From Candidatus Saccharimonadota bacterium (GTDB lineage: Bacteria; Patescibacteriota; Saccharimonadia; Saccharimonadales; Saccharimonadaceae), in contig JAFWHO010000003.1 of assembly GCA_017515105.1 (NCBI GenBank), forward strand, positions 1 to 64,000: a stretch of DNA of 64,000 nt, in the 5' to 3' direction. Position numbers and translations under genes: made by a program. The number at the start of each line of letters is the position of its first letter. The stretch's first letter is position 1. This document shows positions 18,274-26,740 of the stretch, piece after piece. The notes under the pieces are model-generated. The model searched no databases. It was not told the DNA's origin and was given only the letters and a program-made list of their open reading frames with translations.

Positions 18274-18570
18274 ATGGCAAGTACTAAAGAATATCGTGAT
18301 TATGCATTAGAACAGTTGTCTGGAGCTTCGGATGTAACTTGTCGTCCGATGATGGGGGAGTTTTTATTGTATTCTGAAGGGATCTTGTTTGGCGGTATCT
18401 ATGACGATCGTTTACTTGTTAAGATTGTTCCGGAGAATATGGGATTTGGGATGTCGGAAGCTATACCGTATGATGGCGCAAAACCGATGTATTTAGTTGA
18501 GGATATAGATGATAGGGAAAAGGTGGTTGAGATAATTAGGGCAACCGTGGAGGGGTTAGTTAAGGCTTAG
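18274..18570 (+). CDS. TfoX N-terminal domain protein
   Basis: 98 residues, a single TfoX-N domain: KEYRDYALEQLSG, then CRPMMGEFLLYSEGILFGGIYDDRLLVK, which is the family core. In gamma-proteobacteria TfoX regulates competence; stand-alone N-domain proteins like this have no proven function. Leaderless: TATAAT 18261-18266 is seven bases before the ATG. Confidence 0.88.
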   Translation: MASTKEYRDYALEQLSGASDVTCRPMMGEFLLYSEGILFGGIYDDRLLVKIVPENMGFGMSEAIPYDGAKPMYLVEDIDDREKVVEIIRATVEGLVKA

Positions 18571-18581
18571 ATGGGTAGTGC

Positions 18582-18706
18582 GGCGGGAGTAAGAATTTTG
18601 CTTTGCAAAATTCTTTCTTTTCTGCGTCACTCGGTATTAGAATAATAAATTATTCTAATACTCTCGTTTCCTTGAAAAGGCGAACCCTTCGGGTTCAACT
18701 CTCGCC
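18582..18706 (+). repeat. Inverted-repeat structured element with tRNA-Glu T-arm relics at its ends
   Basis: GGCGGGAGT (18582-18590) pairs with ACTCTCGCC (18698-18706). Inside are three hairpins: 18591-18601/18605-18615 (11 bp), 18635-18646/18649-18660 (12 bp), and 18682-18687/18691-18696 (GAACCC-TTC-GGGTTC). The stretch 18691-18712 strongly resembles the 3' end of the nearby tRNA-Glu in opposite orientation. It could be a small structured RNA or a DNA scar. No ORF is seen. Confidence 0.6.
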
Positions 18707-18720
18707 AAGAATCAGAGAAT

Positions 18721-18751
18721 AAAAAAACAAGCCTTGAAGGCTTCTTTTTTT
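18721..18751. terminator. Bidirectional terminator beside tRNA-Glu
   Basis: AAGCCTT (18729-18735) pairs with AAGGCTT (18737-18743), flanked by seven As on the left and seven Ts on the right. It ends the tRNA-Glu transcript on the minus strand and any plus-strand transcript of the upstream element. Confidence 0.88.
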
Positions 18752-18756
18752 ATTCT

Positions 18757-18831
18757 TGGTGATCTCGGCGGGAGTCGAACCCGCGTTGTCGGGATGAAAA
18801 CCCGATGTACTAACCGTTATACTACGAGACC
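18757..18831 (-). tRNA. tRNA-Glu (anticodon UUC)
   Basis: Acceptor GGTCTCG pairs with CGAGATC (one G-U); discriminator A; CCA encoded. Anticodon stem TCGGG/CCCGA encloses TTTTCAT with anticodon TTC. The T loop is TTCGACT. The promoter on the minus strand is TTGTAA, 16-nt spacer, TATAAT (TGC extended), and the short leader contains the near-palindrome ATATACACCGTGTATAT. Confidence 0.95.
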
Positions 18832-18868
18832 ATTTAATATACACGGTGTATATATTATAGCAAATTTG

Positions 18869-19342
18869 TCAGAAATTACAAGAGTAGGTGATCTTGGTGT
18901 GGAATGATTCTTTGGTGTAGGGGGCGTCGGGGAAGAATTGGATAATGGTCTTGTTTTCGTCGCAGGCTTCGCGGAGGAATTTGGCGTCTTCCGTGTCTCT
19001 GTAGGCTTCATGCAATAATATTTGGCGGAGGAAGACGTGCGAGAAGCCTCTTTCGGCATAGATTTGCATGGTTTCTTCGAGGTTTTCGCTATCGAACTTG
19101 CCGGAATTGATAAAGTCGCTGTATAAATGGTTTTTATAGTAATCTTCGGCCATGGAATCTAGTTTTTGCTTGGTGAGGTTTTCTTCGCTAAAGATAAGTG
19201 GGATGATGAGGGCAACGACCACAAGAAGCATCGCAGAGACAATGATGATGATAGATATTTTTTTTGATAGTGAACCATTTTTGTGGTTTTTTGAAGAGGG
19301 GGATTTGGTTTTGTTGCTGGCGGAAATTGTTTTTTGCTTCAT
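18869..19342 (-). CDS. Single-pass membrane-anchored protein of unknown function
   Basis: 157 residues: a Ser/Lys-rich cytoplasmic tail (1-28), one membrane helix (about 29-50), then a ~105-residue extracytoplasmic, mainly helical domain with KLDSMAEDYYKNHLYSDF and FSHVFLRQILLHE. Ends in ITYSCNF with a lone Cys. I do not recognise the family. Leaderless: minus-strand TAATAT (19354-19349) lies six bases before the ATG; promoter region is shared with divergent pyk. Confidence 0.8.
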   Translation of the reverse strand: MKQKTISASNKTKSPSSKNHKNGSLSKKISIIIIVSAMLLVVVALIIPLIFSEENLTKQKLDSMAEDYYKNHLYSDFINSGKFDSENLEETMQIYAERGFSHVFLRQILLHEAYRDTEDAKFLREACDENKTIIQFFPDAPYTKESFHTKITYSCNF

Positions 19343-19386
19343 ACAAGTATATTACCATATTATAAAACTTATGGTAAGATATAGGT

Positions 19387-20820
19387 ATGAGTAAACTGTT
19401 TAAAAGAACTAAGATTTTGGCTACGATTGGGCCGTCGACGAATAGTCGCGAAATGATTGAAGATGTAATTATGGCTGGGGTGAATGGCTGTAGGCTTAAT
19501 TGCTCACACGGTTCAAATGAAGAACGTGATCAGCAGATAAAGTGGATACGTGAAGCTGCGGAGAAAAAGGGGAGGAGCGTGGCGATTTTGCAGGATTTGC
19601 AGGGGCCGAAGATTCGTTTAGGAATGCTGAAAGATAACCGTCTGGATCTCGAAAAAGGCGATGAAGTTATTCTAGAATATGGTGATTTTGAACATGACGG
19701 TGGAAAGCGGGTGCCGGTGCAGTATAATTTGGCTGAGAAATGTAAGGTGGGTGAGCCGCTTTCGATGTTTGATGGCAAAGTCAAGGCTGAGATTGTTGAA
19801 ATTGTTTCTGACACGGCTATTCGGATTAAGATTTTAAATGATGGTTTTGTGATGTCTAAGAAGGGTTTGAATTTGCCTGATACGGATTTTGGCGGGGATA
19901 TTTTGACTGAGAAAGATTTGTCAGATATTGAATATGGCGCAAATTGTGATTATGATTATGTATCTTTGTCGTTTGTACAGAGCGCTTCGGATATTTTGAA
20001 GCTTAAACAACTATTGCTATCGCTTGGTTCAACGGCAAAAGTGATTGCGAAGATCGAAACGAAGAAAGCGATTTCGTCGGATGAGCATTTGGAAGAAATC
20101 GTGAAGGCTGCGGACGGGATCATGGTGGCGCGTGGCGACATGGCTGTTGAGGCTGGTACTGAAGTGGTGCCAATTGTGCAGAGAAAGCTGATCGCGCTTT
20201 GCCGTGCAAATGCGAAACTATGTATAGTAGCGACGCAAATGTTGTCTTCAATGGTGGATGCACCGGAACCGACGAGGGCGGAGGTTTCGGACGTGGCGAC
20301 TGCGGTTGTGCAAGGAGCTGATGTGGTTATGCTATCAGACGAAACCGCAAACGGGTCTTATCCTTTGGAGACTGTGAAAGAAATGAAGAAGGTAATATTA
20401 TATACTCAGAATCATTCACGTATTGCGCCGATTTCGAAACTTCCAGTTGGGCCAACTTCGGAGGTGTATGATGCGATTTCGAGCGCTGCAGCAAGACTTG
20501 CGGAAAAAATTGAGGCGGACGCTATTGTTTGTCAAACGGCGTCTGGTGCTACGGCGATGATGATGGCGGCGCAGCGACCGAATTTACCGATAGTTACGGT
20601 AACTTCAAATTCGCGTGTTGCTAACCAATTAGCTTTGACTTACGCGAATACGGCTTTTGTGAGACCATATTCAGAGAATTTTGGGTATGATTTGGTAGCG
20701 GAACTCAAAAAGTCAGAGTATTTGCAGACTAAAGAAGGGAAGAAAGACTTGCTAACCGTGATTGTTTCTGGCGACAAAAACAAGGTCGGTACTGACACGA
20801 TTAGGGTGCGAAGCGTTTAA
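19387..20820 (+). CDS. pyk: Pyruvate kinase
   Basis: 477 residues; converts phosphoenolpyruvate and ADP to pyruvate and ATP. Motifs: TKILATIGPSTNS, the substrate Arg/Asn/Ser in GCRLNCSHGS, the catalytic Lys in VIAKIETKKA, the Mg-binding MVARGDMAVE, and a C-terminal domain with VSGDKNKVGTDTIRVRSV. The length is normal and there is no PEP-utilising extension. Leaderless: TAAGAT 19375-19380 with TGG in front, six bases before ATG. Convergent with pgk, with only 15 bases between the stops. Confidence 0.96.
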   Translation: MSKLFKRTKILATIGPSTNSREMIEDVIMAGVNGCRLNCSHGSNEERDQQIKWIREAAEKKGRSVAILQDLQGPKIRLGMLKDNRLDLEKGDEVILEYGDFEHDGGKRVPVQYNLAEKCKVGEPLSMFDGKVKAEIVEIVSDTAIRIKILNDGFVMSKKGLNLPDTDFGGDILTEKDLSDIEYGANCDYDYVSLSFVQSASDILKLKQLLLSLGSTAKVIAKIETKKAISSDEHLEEIVKAADGIMVARGDMAVEAGTEVVPIVQRKLIALCRANAKLCIVATQMLSSMVDAPEPTRAEVSDVATAVVQGADVVMLSDETANGSYPLETVKEMKKVILYTQNHSRIAPISKLPVGPTSEVYDAISSAAARLAEKIEADAIVCQTASGATAMMMAAQRPNLPIVTVTSNSRVANQLALTYANTAFVRPYSENFGYDLVAELKKSEYLQTKEGKKDLLTVIVSGDKNKVGTDTIRVRSV

Positions 20821-20835
20821 ACCCTGTACTAATTG

Positions 20836-21888
20836 TTATTTCTGTATACTTTCGAGACCGGGTAGCTTTTTGCCGAGCAAGAATTCGAGAGAAGCGCCGC
20901 CACCGGTTGAGACTAGGGAGTATTGAAGGCTATCGTGTTTTTCCATAAGTTCTTCAACGAATCCCGTGGTGTCGCCGCCGCAAATGATTGTTTTAGCGTC
21001 TTGATGTTCGCCGATTAATTCCGCTGCGATAGTCGAAGCGGTAGCATAGGCTGGATCTTCGGCGTAACCGAGAAGACCATTCCAAATGATGGTCTTTGCG
21101 TCCGTGATAAGGTTTGCGAGATCGCCAGTGCTGACCGGGCCGATATCTAGTTTTGCACCTTCTTCATTTTCGTCAAAATCGTTTGCAACGATAACTTTTG
21201 AGTTGGTTGACTTGTAGCCATCGGCAGCAATTTTGCCCCCGACATAGATTTTGTCGGCTTTTCCTACGAATTTATCAATGAGGGGTTGCTTGTCGTCAAC
21301 TTTGGCGCCGCCGATGATTAGGAGAACTGGGTGAGCAGGATTATCGGTGGCAGATTTTAAGTTGCTAATTTCTGTTTCAAGTAAGAGCCCACCGTAAATT
21401 GGCAGGAAGTTTTTGACGGCGTCGGTGGAAGCATGAGCGCGGTGGATTACAGCAAAACCGTCTTGGACATAGAAATCTGCATCGGTAGATTTGGCGATGT
21501 TTTCAATGAAGTCTTTGGAATTCTCTTCTTCGCCTGGGTCGAAACGAAGATTTTCTAATAGGATGATTTTGGCTTCCTTTGGCGCTTTTAGCTTTTGGTC
21601 TTTTCTTGGTAAAGGCTGGAATAAGATGCTTTGTTCTGGTAAGAGTTTTTGGAGAGCCTTTGCGACAGGTTTTAAGGAAAACTCTGGAGACTCTTTGCCT
21701 TCTGGTCGCCCGAGATGAGAGATTAGTATAATACGTTTTATGCCGTTTTCTAGCAAATAGTTAATGGTTGGAAGGCTGGCACGGATCCTGAGATCGTTTG
21801 CAACCTTACCATCTTTTAGTGGTACGTTGTAATCAACGCGAACCAAGGCTATTTTGTTTTTAATATCGATATCTTTAATTGTCTTCAT
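20836..21888 (-). CDS. pgk: Phosphoglycerate kinase, short form
   Basis: 350 residues against about 390-415 in most bacteria. It makes ATP from 1,3-bisphosphoglycerate. Visible are VRVDYNVPL, SHLGRP, the Arg-containing LENLRFDPGEEEN, HRAHAS, the hinge GGAKVDDK, CGGDTTGF and the C-terminal STGGGASLEFLLGKKLPG nucleotide loop. All main substrate and nucleotide motifs survive, so the lost residues come from loops between them. Leaderless: minus TATAAT (21900-21895), six bases before the ATG. Confidence 0.95.
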   Translation of the reverse strand: MKTIKDIDIKNKIALVRVDYNVPLKDGKVANDLRIRASLPTINYLLENGIKRIILISHLGRPEGKESPEFSLKPVAKALQKLLPEQSILFQPLPRKDQKLKAPKEAKIILLENLRFDPGEEENSKDFIENIAKSTDADFYVQDGFAVIHRAHASTDAVKNFLPIYGGLLLETEISNLKSATDNPAHPVLLIIGGAKVDDKQPLIDKFVGKADKIYVGGKIAADGYKSTNSKVIVANDFDENEEGAKLDIGPVSTGDLANLITDAKTIIWNGLLGYAEDPAYATASTIAAELIGEHQDAKTIICGGDTTGFVEELMEKHDSLQYSLVSTGGGASLEFLLGKKLPGLESIQK

Positions 21889-21939
21889 GAGACTATTATA
21901 ACATGTTTACAAATATTCATCCTATGATATAATGACGGT

Positions 21940-23490
21940 ATGGCAAAAGCGAGAACATATCAGCAATTGCTCGGCGAAACCGTAGAGCATATGCGTTTAG
22001 AAAAAGGCTGGACGCAGGGTGAGCTTGCACAAATGGTGGGGACGAGTCAGTCAGCGATTCATCGAATCGAAAAGGGTGGACAAAACGTCTCTCTTGAAAT
22101 GGTCAAGAAGCTATCTGAAGCATTCGGGACTCAGATTCTCTCTATAAATGACTCTGTTTCTCAGAGTTTTCGGATAAGGGGCGGCAAGGAATTGCACGGC
22201 GAAATTACGGTAAATACTTCAAAAAATGCGGCTGTGGGGCTCCTTTGCGCAGCACTTCTTAATACTGGCAGAACGGTACTTCATCGGGTTGCGAGAATCG
22301 AAGAGGTGTTTAGGATTATTGAAGTTTTGGAATCGATTGGCGTAAAATGTCACTGGCAAAACCGCCATAGAGATTTAGAAATTATATCACCACGTGAATT
22401 AAAGTTGGATGAGATGGATATAGAGGCGGCGAGGAGAACCAGGTCTATTATCATGTTCTTGGGGCCTTTACTTCATCGTTACCCTAAATTCAAAATCCCT
22501 TACGCCGGTGGGTGTTCGCTTGGAGTACGCACTGTCGAACCACATCTCCAGGCGTTGAAGTCATTTGGGCTCGAAGTAGATGCGGAAGGCAACAGTGGCT
22601 TTTATGAAGTTAATGTTCGTCAAGAGACTTTACATAAGTATCGAGATCGTTATATTGTGTTGACGGAGCGTGGTGATACTGTAACTGAGAACGTATTGAT
22701 GGCGGCAGCGCTTGCACCTGGACGTACAACAATTGTTGGCGCCTCGTCGAATTATATGGTGCAGGACCTCTGTTTCTTTTTGGAAAAAATTGGGGTTAAA
22801 GTTTCAGGTATTGGTACGACGCGCCTTACTGTAGTTGGCAAACCGCAAATTAGTTTGGATGTGGATTATGCAATTTCAGAGGACCCGATTGAGGCGATGT
22901 CGTTTATTGCTGCAGCGCTCGTGACACATTCTGAGATTATGATAACGAGAGCGCCGATTGAATTTCTTGAAATTGAACTTGAGATTTTGAAGACGATGGG
23001 TGCGAAAATTGATCGTTCGGAAGAGTATTTGTCAACAAATGGTAAAACTAGGTTGGTGGATCTTACAATTCATAAATCGGATCTCGTTGCACCGATTGAT
23101 AAGATTCATCCGATGCCGTTCCCAGGGCTTAATATTGATAATCTGCCGTTTTTCTCGGTGATTGCCGCTGTTGCGGAGGGCAGGACCTTGATACATGACT
23201 GGGTGTTCGAGAATCGTGCAGTATATATTACAGAACTTTCTAACTTAAACGTGAAGGTGGAGCTTCTTGATGCGCACCGCGTGTATATTGAAGGGCCAAC
23301 AAACTTTCGTGCAGCTGATTTAACGGCGCCGCAGGCACTTCGTCCGGCGGTCGTGGTGCTTCTTGCAATGCTTGCGGCACCAGGCACATCAATTCTTAGA
23401 AATGTTTATACGATCAATCGTGGGTATCAGGATTTTGCGGCAAGGCTCAGGCATCTCGGAGCAGATATTGTGCCGCTGACTGGCATATAG
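21940..23490 (+). CDS. murA: HTH-MurA fusion: XRE-type DNA-binding domain plus UDP-GlcNAc enolpyruvyl transferase
   Basis: 516 residues. Residues 1-65 are an XRE/Cro helix-turn-helix (EKGWTQGELAQMVGTSQSAI). From about 72 on it is MurA, the first committed step of peptidoglycan synthesis: TSKNAAVGLLCAALL holds the substrate Lys, AGGCSLGVRTVEPHL the catalytic Cys, FPGLNIDNLPFF the catalytic Asp, and LRPAVVV plus INRGYQDF the C-terminal binding residues. Core residues are kept although surrounding sequence is diverged, so both activity and a DNA-binding role are possible. Leaderless: TATAAT 21928-21933, six bases before ATG. Confidence 0.93.
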   Translation: MAKARTYQQLLGETVEHMRLEKGWTQGELAQMVGTSQSAIHRIEKGGQNVSLEMVKKLSEAFGTQILSINDSVSQSFRIRGGKELHGEITVNTSKNAAVGLLCAALLNTGRTVLHRVARIEEVFRIIEVLESIGVKCHWQNRHRDLEIISPRELKLDEMDIEAARRTRSIIMFLGPLLHRYPKFKIPYAGGCSLGVRTVEPHLQALKSFGLEVDAEGNSGFYEVNVRQETLHKYRDRYIVLTERGDTVTENVLMAAALAPGRTTIVGASSNYMVQDLCFFLEKIGVKVSGIGTTRLTVVGKPQISLDVDYAISEDPIEAMSFIAAALVTHSEIMITRAPIEFLEIELEILKTMGAKIDRSEEYLSTNGKTRLVDLTIHKSDLVAPIDKIHPMPFPGLNIDNLPFFSVIAAVAEGRTLIHDWVFENRAVYITELSNLNVKVELLDAHRVYIEGPTNFRAADLTAPQALRPAVVVLLAMLAAPGTSILRNVYTINRGYQDFAARLRHLGADIVPLTGI

Positions 23491-23544
23491 TGCTTATGTA
23501 ATGAATTTGTTGTGGGGGCGGGGTTGGTTTGTTATAATGGTGTA

Positions 23545-25662
23545 ATGGATGAAATTTTGGAGGGATTAAACGAGCAGCAAAAAGAGGCGGCAGAAACTTT
23601 AGAAGGGCCGGTGCTAATTCTTGCTGGTGCAGGAAGCGGTAAGACAAAAACTTTGACACATCGAATTGCTAATTTGATTCGCCACGGGGTTCAACCGGGG
23701 AATATTTTGGCAGTAACGTTCACAAATAAGGCAGCACGAGAGATGCGTGAGCGGTTGTGGTCGCTTGTGTCCCAGTTCGGGGCATTTCGGAGCGCGGCAG
23801 CGCGAGAGTTAGCGCCGGCCGCCCATGGCGATGGGCCGGCCGGACGCGGCCTCGAATGGGATATAAGCGACCAACCGCCGCGCTCTTTCATGCCTTATAT
23901 GGGGACGTTTCATAGTATTGCAGTAAAGATCCTAAGATTAGAAGCGGATGCTTTGGGACTTGATAAGAATTTCATAATTTACGATACTGATGACCAGATA
24001 TCTCTAATTCGGCGAATCATGAAAGAGCTTAAATTGTCTGACAATAAACAGTTGAAGCCGAAATCAATTCAGGCGATTATTTCGAGCGAAAAGAACAAAG
24101 GAAATGGGCCGGACGAATATGAGGCGAATGCTTTTTATCCAAATCAAAAGCAGATTGCAAAGATTTTTTATAAATATGAAGAAGAGAAGCGGAAAGCGCA
24201 GGCGCTTGATTTTGACGATTTGCTTTTATATGAATTAGAGCTTTTCCGAAAGAATCCGGCGATTAGAAAAAAGTGGCAGGATAGATTTGAGCATATTTTG
24301 ATTGACGAGTATCAGGATACGAATGTGATTCAATATAATATCGTGAAACTTTTGGTGAATGAAAAACGCAATATTTGCGTAGTGGGGGATGATTGGCAGT
24401 CTATTTATTCGTGGCGAGGGGCGGATTTTACGAATATTTTGAATTTTGAACGGGATTTTCCGGGTGCTAAAGTGATTAAACTTGAACAAAACTATCGTTC
24501 GACCGGTCGTATTTTGGCGGCTTCGCAAAAGATTATTAATGAAAATAAGACCAGGACTGAGAAGACTTTATTTACGGAGCTTGGAGAGGGGGAGCCGGTA
24601 GATATTGAGTCTCTAAGGGATGAGAATGCGGAGGCGAATTATGTGGCGCTCAAAATTCTAAATATGAAGAAGAACTACCCGGATTACAGTGATTTTGCAG
24701 TGCTTTATCGGACGAATGTACAGTCGTATGCGTTTGAAAAAGCGTTTATTAATATGCATATTCCGTATAAGATTGTGGGTGGGGTGAGATTTTATGATCG
24801 AAAAGAAGTGAAAGATGTGCTTGCGATATTGAAGTTGGTTGTGAATCAGCGAGATAAAGTGAGTCTTGCTAGGGTGGTGTCAAATGTTTTATCCGGAGTA
24901 GGTGAAGCAAGCCTCGCAAAAGTGATGGTGGCGATGGACGCAGTGGAGGGCGCGGAGCCATTACTTGATGCGGATGTACCTGAGGTATTGAAGGCCGGGA
25001 AAGCGAAGAACGGTTTGATGAGACTAGTGGATTTCCTTAGGAAAACTGAGGCGGACGAGAACCCAGGCGAAGTGGTGAAACGCGCAGTTGAATACTTTGA
25101 TTTTAAGACTTTGACGGATGACGGAACGCCGTCGGCGGAAGATAGAATGGGGAACTTGGAAGTACTTGCTGCTAATGCGGCAGAATATGCGAGTCTCGAT
25201 GAGTTTTTGGCGGATGCAAGTTTGATGTCTTCGGCGGATGAGGCGACTAAAAAGAATTCAGTGACGCTAATGACGATGCATGCGGCTAAGGGATTGGAGT
25301 TTCCGGTGGTATTCATCGTGGGGATGGAGGAAGGCTTGTTTCCGAGCAGTCGGGTGATGGAAGACGAGTCGGAGCTTGAAGAAGAGCGAAGACTCGCTTA
25401 TGTTGGAATGACGCGAGCGATGAAAAAACTGTTTTTGACTTATGCTGGGTCGAGGTTCTCGTATGGGTCTAGGAATTACAATATGCCGTCGAGGTTTTTG
25501 ATGGAGCTTGGGTATGATCCGTATGGATCCTCTGGCATTGGATCGGCGGGGTATCATGATAGAGATGGGGATGGGTTTACTGATTTTAATGAATTTGGTG
25601 ATGACGAGTTTGGCGAGAGTGATTTTGATCCTTTCCCAAGCGATGGGCCGATATTTGAGTAA
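23545..25662 (+). CDS. pcrA: UvrD/PcrA-type DNA helicase with palindromic in-frame insertion
   Basis: 705 residues; a 3'-5' SF1 helicase for repair and removal of blocked forks. Motifs: Q motif LNEQQKEA, Walker A GAGSGKT, Ia AVTFTNKAAREM, GTFHSIAV, II LIDEYQDTN, III VVGDDWQSIYSWRGAD, IV NYRS, V TMHAAKGLEFPVVF, VI LAYVGMTRAMK. Between Ia and GTFHS the family usually has about 10-20 residues; here residues ~70-116 are encoded by a GC-rich palindrome. ATG 23545 is chosen because TATAAT (23533-23538) lies six bases upstream. The acidic Gly/Asp-rich tail is non-conserved. Confidence 0.94.
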   Translation: MDEILEGLNEQQKEAAETLEGPVLILAGAGSGKTKTLTHRIANLIRHGVQPGNILAVTFTNKAAREMRERLWSLVSQFGAFRSAAARELAPAAHGDGPAGRGLEWDISDQPPRSFMPYMGTFHSIAVKILRLEADALGLDKNFIIYDTDDQISLIRRIMKELKLSDNKQLKPKSIQAIISSEKNKGNGPDEYEANAFYPNQKQIAKIFYKYEEEKRKAQALDFDDLLLYELELFRKNPAIRKKWQDRFEHILIDEYQDTNVIQYNIVKLLVNEKRNICVVGDDWQSIYSWRGADFTNILNFERDFPGAKVIKLEQNYRSTGRILAASQKIINENKTRTEKTLFTELGEGEPVDIESLRDENAEANYVALKILNMKKNYPDYSDFAVLYRTNVQSYAFEKAFINMHIPYKIVGGVRFYDRKEVKDVLAILKLVVNQRDKVSLARVVSNVLSGVGEASLAKVMVAMDAVEGAEPLLDADVPEVLKAGKAKNGLMRLVDFLRKTEADENPGEVVKRAVEYFDFKTLTDDGTPSAEDRMGNLEVLAANAAEYASLDEFLADASLMSSADEATKKNSVTLMTMHAAKGLEFPVVFIVGMEEGLFPSSRVMEDESELEEERRLAYVGMTRAMKKLFLTYAGSRFSYGSRNYNMPSRFLMELGYDPYGSSGIGSAGYHDRDGDGFTDFNEFGDDEFGESDFDPFPSDGPIFE
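23748..23886 (+). repeat. Palindromic element inside the helicase gene
   Basis: TGGTCGCTTGTGTCCCAGTTCG (23758-23779, here split as two 11-base halves) matches the reverse complement of 23853-23873 at 19 of 22 positions. The centre holds CCGGCC-GCCCAT (23815-23826), GGCG, ATGGGC-CGGCCGG (23831-23843). The block is far richer in GC than the flanks and keeps the reading frame open, like the Rickettsia palindromic elements that insert in genes. Confidence 0.8.
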
Positions 25663-25718
25663 GTAAGTGGCTCCACGAAAATCAAGCGAGTTTTATTAAA
25701 ATAATGTATAATAATAGT

Positions 25719-26261
25719 ATGAAAAGAAAAGGGGTTTTAGTAACAGCTGTCGCTGCGATTTGTATCGCTTCGGTTTTTGTGGCTGGAGGATTATTCCTGG
25801 GTGGCGTTTATGCCGATGAGTCCGAAACAGAGATTCCAGAAGAGAAATTACGATTGGTGTCGGATAATTGCGATACTATCAAGACGAACTTGAAGGCGGT
25901 TCAGAAGAATGATGCCAGAGCTAGGGTATATCTTGGTTCTTATTATGAGAAAATATTGACGAAATACATTACTGCTCTCAACGTAAAACTGATTGAAAGC
26001 AATAATTCCGATACAGCTTTGATTGAAAACCAGAATAAGTATGCTAAGGCGAAATCGGTTTTTAGTGATGATTATATTGCTTATCAAAAAAAGCTAGAGG
26101 ATTTAATTGCGGTTGACTGCAAAAGTGAACCAAAGAAGTTTTATGAAGAATTAACAAAGGTTAGGAAAAAACAGGCTGTGATTGTACAGGATACGGCGAA
26201 ATTGTCGAGCATACTTGTGGAACACAAGGAGTTAGTTAATAAATTGAAAGCGAAATTATAA
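25719..26261 (+). CDS. Secreted or membrane-anchored helical protein
   Basis: 180 residues. A signal sequence (residues 1-30, ending FLGGVYA before DESETE) is followed by a helical domain, probably coiled coil (LKAVQKNDARARVYLGSYYEKIL, TKVRKKQAVIVQDTAKL). Two cysteines, in DNCDTI and VDCKSE, may form a disulfide. No family recognised. The ATG at 25719 is preferred to 25704 since TATAAT (25707-25712) lies six bases upstream. The next gene starts one base after its stop. Confidence 0.8.
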   Translation: MKRKGVLVTAVAAICIASVFVAGGLFLGGVYADESETEIPEEKLRLVSDNCDTIKTNLKAVQKNDARARVYLGSYYEKILTKYITALNVKLIESNNSDTALIENQNKYAKAKSVFSDDYIAYQKKLEDLIAVDCKSEPKKFYEELTKVRKKQAVIVQDTAKLSSILVEHKELVNKLKAKL

Positions 26262-26262
26262 A

Positions 26263-26670
26263 ATGATTGAAGAAGAAAAGCAAAAAAAGCGAAGTAGCGG
26301 AGCAAGAAATTTAATCATAATGGGGGCTCTTTCGATCTTGATCGCGGTCTCTACGACGGGAATTAGCATGGCGATTTATCACAATTCGGGTGATATTTAT
26401 CTTGATCGGTCGAGACCTGGATTCTTGCCTGACGAAGCGGAGATTAAAGAGGAAGAAGAAAGTGGAGACGAGAACGAATATGATTTCTCGAAGACTGGAG
26501 CCGTGACGCGTGATTCTTTGGAAGAATACCTGAAAAACTTGGCTATTGAAGAAAAGGCGATAGATGCTTATGAAGAACCTTTCAACGATAAGGTACTTCA
26601 AGATGATCATTTAGGAATTGTGGTTGGTGGGGGCGAAGCTGCGAGTACCGACGCAGGGGTGCAGGAATAG
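26263..26670 (+). CDS. Small membrane-anchored acidic protein
   Basis: 135 residues: cytoplasmic KKRSSGAR, one membrane helix (about 15-37, NLIIMGALSILIAVSTTGISMAI), then a Glu/Asp-rich extracytoplasmic stretch with DEAEIKEEEESGDENEYDF. No family recognised. It starts one base after the previous stop, so it is co-transcribed with the helical secreted protein and likely functions with it at the envelope. Confidence 0.75.
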   Translation: MIEEEKQKKRSSGARNLIIMGALSILIAVSTTGISMAIYHNSGDIYLDRSRPGFLPDEAEIKEEEESGDENEYDFSKTGAVTRDSLEEYLKNLAIEEKAIDAYEEPFNDKVLQDDHLGIVVGGGEAASTDAGVQE

Positions 26671-26700
26671 TTTTTGAGACTTAAAGCTTAGATTATGTAC

Positions 26701-26729
26701 TTGATTTTTGGGATGATAAAGCATATACT
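26701..26729 (+). promoter_or_regulatory. Promoter of the fibro-slime surface protein
   Basis: TTGATT (26701-26706), 17-nt spacer, TATACT (26724-26729). Eleven bases separate it from the ATG at 26741, so the leader is only a few bases. Confidence 0.55.
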
Positions 26730-26740
26730 TTAAATATCAT

